Shown here piece by piece: positions 1-7,159 of a stretch of DNA of 64,000 nucleotides (positions within the stretch are counted from its first letter, which is position 1; each line of letters starts with the position of its first letter). Under the pieces are notes generated by a model. It was not told the DNA's origin, ran no database searches, and saw only the letters and a list, made by a program, of their open reading frames with translations. A program made the position numbers and the translations under genes. The stretch comes from Woeseia oceani (GTDB lineage Bacteria > Pseudomonadota > Gammaproteobacteria > Steroidobacterales > Woeseiaceae). The stretch is taken from contig NZ_CP016268.1 of NCBI RefSeq assembly GCF_001677435.1, forward strand, positions 3,995,892-4,059,891. Direction: 5' to 3'.

Positions 1-737
1 CTGCCGGCCATCCGCACTGTCGATGTGGAACAATTCTGTTCGTGATCCGCGTGCAATATGAACAACAGATCGAGGGCTTCCGCCGCTACCGGATTGATTT
101 CATACGGCTCGGCGGGAACCGCGAAAAACATTTGCAGCATGTTTTCGCAGTAACCGAGGTCGTTGCGTGGGTAGACAAAAGGCTGGCCGCAGGTGTGCTT
201 GTAGGCAGCAGCGGCGATGGTTGGCATCTTGGCCAGAATGCGGTGAGCAAACACTTCACGCGCATCCGGGTTATTGATGTCCATCGTGTCGTGGTAGTAC
301 GCCGACATGGAGCCAACGACTGCCGATAACATCGCCATCGGGTGCGCGTCGTAACGGAACCCGGTGAAGAATCGCAGCATGCCCTCGTTAAGCATCGTGT
401 GCGTACGGATGGAAGTATCGAAACGCGCCAACTGTTCCTTGGTCGGTAACTCGCCGTACAAGAGCAGGTACGAGATTTCCATGAAGTTGGATTTGGCAGC
501 GAGCTGCTCTACCGGGTAACCGCGATACAGCAATATGCCCTTCTGACCATCGATGAACGTGATCTTGCTCTCGCAGGAACCTGTCGCGCCGTAACCGGGA
601 TCGTAGGTAAAGACACCTTCTTGCTGATACAGGCTGCTGATGTTGACAACATCCGGCCCCATGGTTCCTTTGTGAATCGGCAGTTCCGTTGGATCACTAC
701 CGTCATTTCTCGTCAGCGTATAAACGTCTTTACTCAT
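1..737 (-). CDS. gltA: Citrate synthase (type II), 3' end beyond the window
   Basis: The minus-strand frame reads through to the window edge for 245 codons and lacks its C-terminus. It condenses oxaloacetate and acetyl-CoA to citrate, the entry step of the TCA cycle in the cytoplasm. The N-terminal beta domain ([10 protein letters not shown]) and the motifs [17 protein letters not shown] and STSTVR are those of hexameric, NADH-sensitive type II enzymes; the histidine of LHADHEQN is an active-site residue. The start ATG at 737 is preceded by GAGG at good spacing; a second in-frame ATG six bases upstream is less well placed. The gene stands alone, downstream of rpmE on the same strand, with a likely own promoter at 835-862. 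Confidence 0.95.
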   Translation of the reverse strand, partial: MSKDVYTLTRNDGSDPTELPIHKGTMGPDVVNISSLYQQEGVFTYDPGYGATGSCESKITFIDGQKGILLYRGYPVEQLAAKSNFMEISYLLLYGELPTKEQLARFDTSIRTHTMLNEGMLRFFTGFRYDAHPMAMLSAVVGSMSAYYHDTMDINNPDAREVFAHRILAKMPTIAAAAYKHTCGQPFVYPRNDLGYCENMLQMFFAVPAEPYEINPVAAEALDLLFILHADHEQNCSTSTVRMAG

Positions 738-834
738 TATCATCCTCAATCGTTGGTCCGCAGCAAACTGCGTGACCGACCTAACATCACGAAACTGCGC
801 CTTGCAGGCGCTCGTGTAGAACGACCCCGGGAAC

Positions 835-862
835 AGTATACCGGGGTCCGATTATCGGTCAG
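835..862 (-). promoter_or_regulatory. Probable sigma-70 promoter of gltA
   Basis: On the minus strand a -10 box TATACT (835-840) lies 16 bases from a -35-like CTGACC (857-862), about 100 bases before the gltA start. The -10 sits in the loop of an inverted repeat whose arms are 823-830 and 841-848 (GACCCCGG/CCGGGGTC), which could form a hairpin in the leader or act as an operator. Seen by pattern only. Confidence 0.4.
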
Positions 863-924
863 ACGAGGCCCGGAGAGCTACCACGTCGCGGTAGTTTCTC
901 CTGCAATGACAGCGGCTATAGCGT

Positions 925-954
925 CCAGGCGCAGCCTTGATTGCCAGCGCCTGG
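925..954 (-). repeat. Inverted repeat between rpmE and gltA
   Basis: Arms CCAGGCGC (925-932) and GCGCCTGG (947-954) can form a stable stem just downstream of rpmE on the minus strand. No T-tract follows, so it is not a classical intrinsic terminator; it may stabilise the rpmE mRNA 3' end. The rest of 738-1015 shows nothing else that I recognise apart from the gltA promoter. Confidence 0.3.
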
Positions 955-1015
955 TCATCCGCGGTGGTGGCCGTTGCCCAAATCCGCGACGGGATCGGGC
1001 GAAACGCGCGACGGG

Positions 1016-1240
1016 TTACTCTGCGGACGCGGCTTTGGAGCCCATGCCGTACTTGCGACGGAACTTGTCGACCCTGCCACCGGTATCAAGAATCTTCTGT
1101 TTGCCGGTGTAGAAAGGATGGCAGGCAGAACAAACTTCGATAGCCAGATCCTCGCCGAGGGTCGAACGGGTAATGAACTCGTTGCCGCAGCTGCAAGCAA
1201 CTTTGGTTTCGCTGTAGTTCGGGTGAATCTCGGCTTTCAT
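1016..1240 (-). CDS. rpmE: 50S ribosomal protein L31, zinc-binding type
   Basis: This 74-residue protein is a component of the large ribosomal subunit near the central protuberance. It begins MKAEIHPNY and carries the cysteine motifs CSCGNEF and [10 protein letters not shown], that is, the CxxC-type (C+) zinc-binding form of L31 rather than the zinc-free paralogue. Length matches the family (about 70-75 residues). A GGAG ribosome-binding site precedes the ATG. It is transcribed alone on the minus strand from a probable promoter at 1283-1311. A zinc-independent L31B may exist elsewhere but is not in this window. Confidence 0.95.
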   Translation of the reverse strand: MKAEIHPNYSETKVACSCGNEFITRSTLGEDLAIEVCSACHPFYTGKQKILDTGGRVDKFRRKYGMGSKAASAE

Positions 1241-1282
1241 TTCGGTTCTCCGGCGTGGCAGCGCGGTACAAAAAGGTCGCGT

Positions 1283-1311
1283 AGCATAATGCGAAGCGCC
1301 TGAGGCTGCAA
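1283..1311 (-). promoter_or_regulatory. Probable sigma-70 promoter of rpmE
   Basis: On the minus strand, -35 TTGCAG (1306-1311) and -10 TATGCT (1283-1288) are separated by exactly 17 bases and lie about 45 bases upstream of the rpmE start codon. Pattern-based call. Confidence 0.5.
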
Positions 1312-1333
1312 GCCCCCTGCAGCGGGCTTCGCG

Positions 1334-1356
1334 TTATCCACAAAACCTGTGGATAA
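1334..1356. promoter_or_regulatory. Symmetric pair of perfect DnaA boxes
   Basis: TTATCCACA at 1334-1342 and its complement TGTGGATAA at 1348-1356 face each other across five bases (AAACC), forming a perfect dyad of two consensus DnaA boxes. A weaker third box-like sequence, TGTGGAAGA, follows in the same orientation as the second at 1360-1368. The site lies just upstream of the rpmE promoter, about 62 kb from the dnaN-side origin. The remainder of 1357-1583 is relatively AT-rich and contains no gene that I can support. Confidence 0.6.
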
Positions 1357-1583
1357 GGTTGTGGAAGAAAATTGAGTGAATGCGCTAAGTGGGCATTTTT
1401 AAAGCCCCGGCATTAGAATGTCTACTTTGTGTCCAATTTATTAATACGAATAAAAACAATGGTTTATCATCCTTTCCGCAGGGGCGCACTGAGCAACGGT
1501 CATGATTATGCTAAAAACGCCGCTTAAGGTCAGGCTTGTGCATAACGGTAACTGCGTGGAACATCCCGCGCACACGGCCGCCC

Positions 1584-2747
1584 TTACGCGATCGCCTCTG
1601 CGGACGGTAAAAAGTGGGCCTGCAATTCGTTCAGAAAACGCAGACCCAACGGGGTAGGCCGCCAGGTTGCTGACCCTGCCGCCTGCATCAGGCCGCGATC
1701 AGCAAGCTCGGCCACGCCAGGCCGCGCAACATCGAACGACAGGCCGGTCCGCTCTTCGAATACTCGCTCGGCAAAGCCATCCGGCAGGCGCAAGGCATTC
1801 AGCATGAACTCGAACAACAGATCGGCCTCGGCGACGCGCACCAACGGGTGCCGGGCGAGGTCATCCCGCTCGGCGCATTCCATATAGGTCTGTGGGTGGG
1901 CTGGTTTCTTGTAACGCCAGATCCTGCCGGCCCGGTCGGTCACTTTGCCGTGCGCCCCCGCCCCAACCGCAAGGTAATCACCGAACGTCCAGTAATTGCG
2001 GTTGTGCCGGCAGCTCTTGCCGTTACGGGCGAACGCCGAAATTTCGTAGCGTCGGTAGCCCGCCTGCTCCAGGTGCCTGAACGCGGCCTCTTGCATATCC
2101 CAGCTCAGCTCGTCGTCCGGCAGTTCCGCGGGCGGCCGCTGATGAAACACGGTGTTCGGCTCCAGCGTAAGCTGGTAGAACGACAGATGCTCGGGTGCCA
2201 ATGCGACCGCCTGCGCAAGGTCAGCCAGCGCCATGGCCAGCGTCTGCCCCGGCAGCGCGAACATCAGGTCGAGATTCAGGTTGTCGAAACCCGCCGCCCT
2301 CGCGTCAGCGACCGCCTGGGTAATCTCACCCGGACCGTGAATTCGACCCAGCCGTGTCAGGGCATCCGCGCTGAAGCTCTGGGCCCCCAAGGATAAACGG
2401 TTGACGCCAGCTTCACGATAGCCGGCAAGGTTGTGGCGTTCAACCGTGCCCGGATTGGCTTCCATCGTCACTTCAATGTCGTCGGCCAGGACGAAGTGCT
2501 CCCGAACGGAGTCCAGCAGCTGACCAATCTCAGCGCCGCTGAACAGGCTGGGCGTACCGCCGCCGATGAACAGGCTGCTGACCACCCGGTCTTCCGCTTG
2601 CGGTGCTTCGTAGCGCAAGTCTCGCTGCAGCGCCTTGACGTAACGCTCACGCGGGATGGCCGGGCCCGCCGTGTGGGAGTTGAAGTCGCAGTAGGGGCAT
2701 TTCTTGACGCACCACGGCAGATGCAGGTACAGCGCCAGCGGCGGCAT
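1584..2747 (-). CDS. hemW: Radical SAM family heme chaperone HemW
   Basis: HemW binds heme and delivers it to membrane respiratory enzymes; it was long misannotated as oxygen-independent coproporphyrinogen oxidase. About 387 residues. The radical-SAM 4Fe-4S motif CVKKCPYC (CX3CX2C) is at the N-terminus, followed by GGGTPSLF and the EANPGT motif; the C-terminal HemN-like domain is present. I chose the ATG at 2747, which overlaps the rdgB stop as TGATG, over an upstream GTG at 2756. This indicates translational coupling in an rph-rdgB-hemW operon, a common gammaproteobacterial arrangement. The CX3CX2C motif, without HemN's additional residues, supports HemW rather than HemN. Confidence 0.93.
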   Translation of the reverse strand: MPPLALYLHLPWCVKKCPYCDFNSHTAGPAIPRERYVKALQRDLRYEAPQAEDRVVSSLFIGGGTPSLFSGAEIGQLLDSVREHFVLADDIEVTMEANPGTVERHNLAGYREAGVNRLSLGAQSFSADALTRLGRIHGPGEITQAVADARAAGFDNLNLDLMFALPGQTLAMALADLAQAVALAPEHLSFYQLTLEPNTVFHQRPPAELPDDELSWDMQEAAFRHLEQAGYRRYEISAFARNGKSCRHNRNYWTFGDYLAVGAGAHGKVTDRAGRIWRYKKPAHPQTYMECAERDDLARHPLVRVAEADLLFEFMLNALRLPDGFAERVFEERTGLSFDVARPGVAELADRGLMQAAGSATWRPTPLGLRFLNELQAHFLPSAEAIA

Positions 2748-3358
2748 CAGGCCCACCGCTTCGCCAGTCCGTCAGACAAGGCACGAAACGCCTTGCCGCG
2801 ATGACTGCGCGCATTCTTCTCGGTTGCACTCAGTTCCGCCGCGCAGCGCGCCAGCTCGGGATCGAAAAACACAGGGTCGTAGCCGAAGCCGCCCGCACCG
2901 CGGCGAGCCGCGGCGATCCGTCCACGCCACACGCCTTCCTCAATCAGCGGCGACTCGTCGCCGGCACTGGCAACAAAAACAGCGGCACAATGAAAGCCCG
3001 CACCGCGCTCTGCGGCCGGACGATCGCCCAGCTCATGCAGCAGTTTGTCGATATTGTCATCGTCGCTGGCATCAGGCCCGGCGTAGCGGGCCGAGTACAC
3101 GCCAGGCGCGCCGTGCAGCGCGTCCACCGCCAGCCCTGAATCGTCCGCGATGGCCGGCAGCCCGGTAAGGCGCGCGGCGTGGCGCGCTTTGAGCAGCGCG
3201 TTGGCAACAAAACTGTCGCCGTCTTCCACCGCTTCGGGGATAGCGAAATCCGTCTGGGCGCACACCTCAATCCCGAGCGGTGCCAGCAGGCTTGCGATTT
3301 CGCGAAGCTTGCCGCGATTGCCGCTAGCAATGACCACACGCTGTGGAACAGAAGGCAT
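2747..3358 (-). CDS. rdgB: dITP/XTP pyrophosphatase (non-canonical purine NTPase)
   Basis: Ham1/RdgB family, 203 residues. It hydrolyses dITP, dHAPTP and XTP to monophosphates and pyrophosphate, cleaning the nucleotide pool. Recognisable motifs are the N-terminal ASGNRGKLREI substrate loop, the IADDSGLAVDAL metal/phosphate-binding motif with GVYSARYAG, and the FGYDPVF and SHRGKAF motifs near the C-terminus. All family signatures are intact. It lies 9 bases after rph and overlaps hemW by one base, indicating a three-gene operon on the minus strand. Confidence 0.95.
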   Translation of the reverse strand: MPSVPQRVVIASGNRGKLREIASLLAPLGIEVCAQTDFAIPEAVEDGDSFVANALLKARHAARLTGLPAIADDSGLAVDALHGAPGVYSARYAGPDASDDDNIDKLLHELGDRPAAERGAGFHCAAVFVASAGDESPLIEEGVWRGRIAAARRGAGGFGYDPVFFDPELARCAAELSATEKNARSHRGKAFRALSDGLAKRWA

Positions 3359-3367
3359 CAGCTTGTC

Positions 3368-4087
3368 TCAGACCGATTCCAGCACGGCATTCTGCAAGGC
3401 CATGATCGTACTCACGCCATCAGTCGCCAAATCAAGCAGCGTTGCGAATTCCGCGCGAGAAAAAGCATGGCCCTCGGCCGTGCCTTGCACTTCGATAAAG
3501 TGGCCGGCCTCGTTCATCACCACGTTCATGTCGGTCTCGGCACTGGAATCTTCCGCGTAGTCGAGATCCAGTACCGGCGTGCCATCGAAAATGCCGACGG
3601 ACACGGCCGCAATCTGCCCGTGCAGCGGGTTGCGCTTGAGTTCACGGGTCGCACACAGACGTTTCATGGCGATACTCAGCGCCACGAAAGCGCCACTGAT
3701 GGCCGCGGTGCGAGTGCCGCCGTCGGCCTGCAGCACATCGCAGTCGAGCGTGACCGTGCGCTCACCCAGCGCTTCAAGGTCCGTCGCTGCCCGCAATGAG
3801 CGGCCGATCAGTCGCTGAATTTCCTGGGTACGCCCGCTTTGCTTGCCGCGCGCCGCTTCACGCCCGGAGCGGGTATGCGTCGAGCGCGGCAACATGCCGT
3901 ACTCGCCGGTTACCCAGCCGCTGCCCTGACCGCGCATCCATGGCGGCACGCGCCGCTCGACACTGGCGGTGCACAACACCCGGGTATCGCCAAACTCGGC
4001 CAGCACGCTGCCCTCCGCATGCCGGGTAAAGTCCGCGGTAAATCGCACGGTTCGTAAATCGTTGGCTGCGCGGCCACTGGGTCGCAT
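3368..4087 (-). CDS. rph: Ribonuclease PH
   Basis: Phosphorolytic 3'-5' exoribonuclease that trims tRNA 3' ends, releasing nucleoside diphosphates. The protein has 239 residues beginning [10 protein letters not shown]; motifs [29 protein letters not shown] and [14 protein letters not shown] match the family. I place the start at 4087 because AGGAG lies six bases or so before it; an upstream in-frame extension of ten residues (to 4117) runs back into a terminator hairpin and is unlikely. First gene of the rph-rdgB-hemW operon, and downstream of the PP2C gene on the same strand with a terminator in between. Confidence 0.95.
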   Translation of the reverse strand: MRPSGRAANDLRTVRFTADFTRHAEGSVLAEFGDTRVLCTASVERRVPPWMRGQGSGWVTGEYGMLPRSTHTRSGREAARGKQSGRTQEIQRLIGRSLRAATDLEALGERTVTLDCDVLQADGGTRTAAISGAFVALSIAMKRLCATRELKRNPLHGQIAAVSVGIFDGTPVLDLDYAEDSSAETDMNVVMNEAGHFIEVQGTAEGHAFSRAEFATLLDLATDGVSTIMALQNAVLESV

Positions 4088-4109
4088 CGCTTGCTCCTGA
4101 GATGGAATA

Positions 4110-4137
4110 AAAGACAAAAGGCCACCGTGACGGTGGC
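4110..4137 (-). terminator. Rho-independent terminator after the PP2C phosphatase gene
   Basis: On the minus strand a 7-bp perfect stem GCCACCG/CGGTGGC with a three-base loop (4121-4137) is followed by a T-rich tail CTTTTGTCTTT. It lies between the phosphatase stop (4199) and the rph start (4087), so rph needs its own promoter or read-through. Confidence 0.75.
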
Positions 4138-4198
4138 AGGCGGGTGTTGCAGGCGCACAGTTTACTGAAAAACACAGCGCAGACGCGCGGTTTCACAC

Positions 4199-4945
4199 TT
4201 AAGGCGCTATGAACCTCAATGCGGTGCCGGTCGTGTTATCGCTGTAAGGCGAATTGGCGGTCAGCGCCTTGACGCTCAGCGACTTGAGATTGTCGCCCAG
4301 TTCGCTGTCCGGCAGGGTCGCCAGTCGTGCGATCTCGGCATCGCTGAGCCCCGACCACAGACCGTCACTGCAAGCCAGCAGTACGTCACCCGGTTGCAGC
4401 GGCAGTTTCCGGGTCAGAGTCATGTCCGGAACGGGTGCATCACCGCCCAGGCAGCACTCAACGAAATTCCGCATCGGGTGATCGAGCGCTTCAGCCTCCG
4501 TTATTGCCCCTTCCTGGATCAGCACTTCGACGTGGCTGTGGTCGCGCGAACGCTGCACCAGCTGGCCATTGCGCATCAGGTAGATGCGGCTGTCGCCGAT
4601 GTGGCACCAGTAGCTGCCTGATTCCTGCACCAGGCAAACAGCGCAAGTGGCCCGGGGCCGAAAGTCGACACCGATATCGGCGCCCAGCGCGACAATCTCG
4701 TCGTGCGCGCGTGCCAGCGCCATGTAAAGAAAACCTTGTGGATCAAAGATAGGCAGCGGCATCTTGGTGAACAGGTCCTGCACAACCCGGATGCCGGTTT
4801 CGGCCGCCAACGCGCCGTCGGAGTGACCACCCATGCCATCGAACACCAGCATCAGCGCGGCATTCTCGGCAACAACGATGGCCGCACGGTCCTGATTGTC
4901 CTGCCGATCACCGATCGCTGAGACCTTGCTGTATTCAATCTGCAT
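4199..4945 (-). CDS. PP2C-family serine/threonine protein phosphatase (Stp1-like)
   Basis: Metal-dependent phosphatase of the PPM/PP2C family, about 248 residues. Conserved metal-binding and catalytic motifs are in order: GDRQDNQDR, VFDGMGGHSDG, CHIGDSRIYLMRNG, QRSRDHSH and LACSDGLWSGLSD. No membrane segment is seen, so a soluble cytoplasmic signalling phosphatase is expected, probably paired with a eukaryotic-like Ser/Thr kinase encoded elsewhere. The frame is open upstream to 5194, but only from MQIEYSKV (ATG at 4945) does the sequence look like the family. It is divergent from yicC and is followed by a strong terminator. Confidence 0.85.
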   Translation of the reverse strand: MQIEYSKVSAIGDRQDNQDRAAIVVAENAALMLVFDGMGGHSDGALAAETGIRVVQDLFTKMPLPIFDPQGFLYMALARAHDEIVALGADIGVDFRPRATCAVCLVQESGSYWCHIGDSRIYLMRNGQLVQRSRDHSHVEVLIQEGAITEAEALDHPMRNFVECCLGGDAPVPDMTLTRKLPLQPGDVLLACSDGLWSGLSDAEIARLATLPDSELGDNLKSLSVKALTANSPYSDNTTGTALRFIAP

Positions 4946-5232
4946 GGGATTCTGCAATGTTGTCGTGCCCGTTCCGACCGGCAATGCCTCTCTGGCAGTG
5001 CAGCTCAGCTGTCGATAATTCCTGCATTGACTATCGCTTCTCTCTTGTCGAAGAATTCGCCGGCAGCGAATGCCGTCAGTGATCAAATGTTTCGCCGGGC
5101 CCCGAGCTTCCATTAGTATGGCCGCCGCAGGCTCCCGCACAGCACGATCCCGAGTATGAGGTCGGACGGGACCGCCAGTCTGTGACCCGAACAACAGTTT
5201 CCGAGGCGGGCCAATTTATCAGGGGTTAGTGA
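4946..5232. other. Divergent intergenic region between PP2C gene and yicC
   Basis: 287 bases that must contain the start signals of both divergent genes. A short dyad ATTCGC-N5-GCGAAT at 5055-5071 could be an operator. I see no convincing -35/-10 pair, RNA gene or small ORF. Confidence 0.4.
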
Positions 5233-6099
5233 ATGTTGCACAGTATGACCGGCTTTGCCCGGCAAATCGCCGAGTCGCCATTGGGCACGCTGACCTGCGA
5301 GATCCGGGCCGTCAATCATCGCTACCTGGACGTGCAGTTCCGCCTACCCGAGGAACTGCGCCCCAAAGAATCCGAACTGCGACAACAAGTTAGCAGCCAA
5401 CTGCAGCGCGGCAAAGTGGACTGCCACCTGCATTTCCGGCGCGCAACCAGCAGTGAACGCGGCCTGATGCTCAATCACGAACTGCTGAGCCGGCTGGCAG
5501 AACGCACGGCCGAACTGGCGACACTGCTCCCGGACACGCGGCCCATGGATCCATTGGACGTGTTGCGCTGGCCCGGCGTCGTCGAAGAACCGCCGCTGGA
5601 GGTCGAGCCGCTGTTTGCCGCCGGCAGCGAGTTGCTGGCCACGACGCTCAGCGCGCTCAACACGATGCGGGCGAGCGAAGGCGGCCGTATTGAAGACATG
5701 CTCAGCTCGCGTTGCGACGAAATCCTGAACATCGCCAGCAGCGTGCGGGCCCGCATGCCCGAAGTGCTGACACGGGTACGGAACAAGCAACGGGAGCGAA
5801 TCGCAAAGCTCGATGTTGCCGCCGATCCGGCGCGACTTGAGGTCGAACTGGCGCTGATCAGCCAGAAACTGGACGTCGACGAGGAGCTGGACCGGCTGGA
5901 AAGCCATATCAGCGAAATCCGCCAGAACCTCGCCGCCAGCGAACCCGTGGGTCGCCGGCTGGACTTCCTGATGCAGGAACTGAACCGCGAAGCCAACACG
6001 CTGGGCTCGAAATCAGCGGATACGGACACCACCCGGGCCGCGGTTGATCTCAAGGTGCTGATAGAACAGATGCGCGAACAAATCCAGAACATCGAGTGA
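5233..6099 (+). CDS. yicC: YicC-family endoribonuclease
   Basis: 288 residues beginning MLHSMTGFARQ, the signature start of the YicC/YloC family. Family members are metal-dependent endoribonucleases; in E. coli YicC promotes degradation of the small RNA RyhB. The N-terminal domain has EIRAVNHRYLDVQFRLPEELR and the C-terminal DUF1732 half has LDFLMQELNREANTLGSKS, both highly conserved. The N-terminus is unambiguous. It overlaps gmk by four bases or nearly so, starting a yicC-gmk-rpoZ-spoT run. Confidence 0.92.
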   Translation: MLHSMTGFARQIAESPLGTLTCEIRAVNHRYLDVQFRLPEELRPKESELRQQVSSQLQRGKVDCHLHFRRATSSERGLMLNHELLSRLAERTAELATLLPDTRPMDPLDVLRWPGVVEEPPLEVEPLFAAGSELLATTLSALNTMRASEGGRIEDMLSSRCDEILNIASSVRARMPEVLTRVRNKQRERIAKLDVAADPARLEVELALISQKLDVDEELDRLESHISEIRQNLAASEPVGRRLDFLMQELNREANTLGSKSADTDTTRAAVDLKVLIEQMREQIQNIE

Positions 6100-6101
6100 G
6101 C

Positions 6102-6755
6102 ATGACCAGCAACAGACTCAAGCACTCCGGCGTAGCGGCCAACGAGGCGCCCGCAGCACGGCTGTTTGTCATAGCCGCGCCTTCAGGCGCAGGCAAGACT
6201 ACGCTGGTCAGGAAATTAGTCGCGCGAAACCCTGACATCCGCTTCTCGGTGTCCTACACCACACGCCAGAAGCGACGAAACGAGGAAGATGGCAGGGATT
6301 ATTTCTTCGTGAACCTTACAGATTTCCACGACCTGCAAGAAAAGGGCGAGCTGCTGGAATCGGCACTGGTCTTCGACAATTACTACGGCACCAGCCGCCA
6401 GCAGGTCGAGAAACACCTGGCAAATGACCACCACGTGTTACTGGAGATCGACTGGCAGGGCGCGCAGCAGGTCCGGGAGTCCATGTCGGAGTGCATTACG
6501 ATTTTTATCCTGCCGCCGTCGCGTGCCGAACTGGAGCGCCGCCTGCGGGACCGCCAGACGGACAGCGACGCGGTCATCGAGCGCCGCCTGCGCGACGCCC
6601 TCAGTGATATGTCGCACTGGAACGAATTCGACTACTGCATCGTCAACGATGACCTCGACCGTGCCGTTGACGAACTCGAAGCCGTGCTGCGCGGGGATTG
6701 CGAGCACTGCCGCAGTGCTCGCATGCGTCCGCTGATCGAAAAGATTCTGGCGTAA
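6102..6755 (+). CDS. gmk: Guanylate kinase
   Basis: Phosphorylates GMP to GDP with ATP, an essential step of guanine nucleotide synthesis and (p)ppGpp turnover. About 217 residues with the P-loop [14 protein letters not shown] near residue 30, the GMP-binding motifs [10 protein letters not shown] and [10 protein letters not shown], and [12 protein letters not shown] list the ATG at 6102; a GTG at 6096 that overlaps the yicC stop (GTGA) is an equally plausible start and adds two residues. Linkage to rpoZ and spoT is conserved in Gammaproteobacteria. Confidence 0.95.
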   Translation: MTSNRLKHSGVAANEAPAARLFVIAAPSGAGKTTLVRKLVARNPDIRFSVSYTTRQKRRNEEDGRDYFFVNLTDFHDLQEKGELLESALVFDNYYGTSRQQVEKHLANDHHVLLEIDWQGAQQVRESMSECITIFILPPSRAELERRLRDRQTDSDAVIERRLRDALSDMSHWNEFDYCIVNDDLDRAVDELEAVLRGDCEHCRSARMRPLIEKILA

Positions 6756-6829
6756 TTCCGCAACAATCCTGTAAACTGGCCGGTCTTTGCGAAAAACCCG
6801 GCACGAGCCGGCAACGGAGAATGACCCCC

Positions 6830-7111
6830 ATGGCCCGAATTACGGTCGAGGACTGCCTGCACAACATCGACAACATCTTTGAAATGGTGCTGGTCGCCGC
6901 CAAGCGCGCGCGCCGCATTGCTCATGGCTCAGATGCCCTGGTCGAACTTGAAAATGACAAGCCGACGGTACTCGCATTGCGCGAAATTGCCGGCGGCCAT
7001 ATCACGCCGTCTATTCTTGAGGAAATCGAACAGCCGCCTGTCGACGACTTCATGCAACCCGAAAGCAATGACGACATCATGCCCATGCGAGGCATTTCAA
7101 TCGGAGACTGA
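6830..7111 (+). CDS. rpoZ: RNA polymerase omega subunit
   Basis: 93 residues beginning [10 protein letters not shown]. Omega binds the beta-prime subunit, helps RNA polymerase assembly and forms part of a ppGpp site. The conserved segment [12 protein letters not shown] and the [11 protein letters not shown] block are present, followed by an acidic C-terminal tail typical of gammaproteobacterial omega. The start at 6830 is preceded by GGAG; an in-frame ATG at 6821 lies too close to it. Located between gmk and spoT, which links the ppGpp-binding subunit to the ppGpp-metabolising enzyme. Confidence 0.95.
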   Translation: MARITVEDCLHNIDNIFEMVLVAAKRARRIAHGSDALVELENDKPTVLALREIAGGHITPSILEEIEQPPVDDFMQPESNDDIMPMRGISIGD

Positions 7112-7159
7112 CTGCAAAACGGGTGCCGCGGCCAGCCCCAACTGCAGGTAACATGAAGC

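Noticed and set aside
42..329. Plus-strand frame at the left edge
   Set aside because: Antisense to the citrate synthase gene, whose conserved motifs are on the minus strand.
1501..1640. Short plus-strand ATG frame beginning at the catgattatg sequence
   Set aside because: No ribosome-binding site and it runs into the 3' end of hemW; composition not coding-like.
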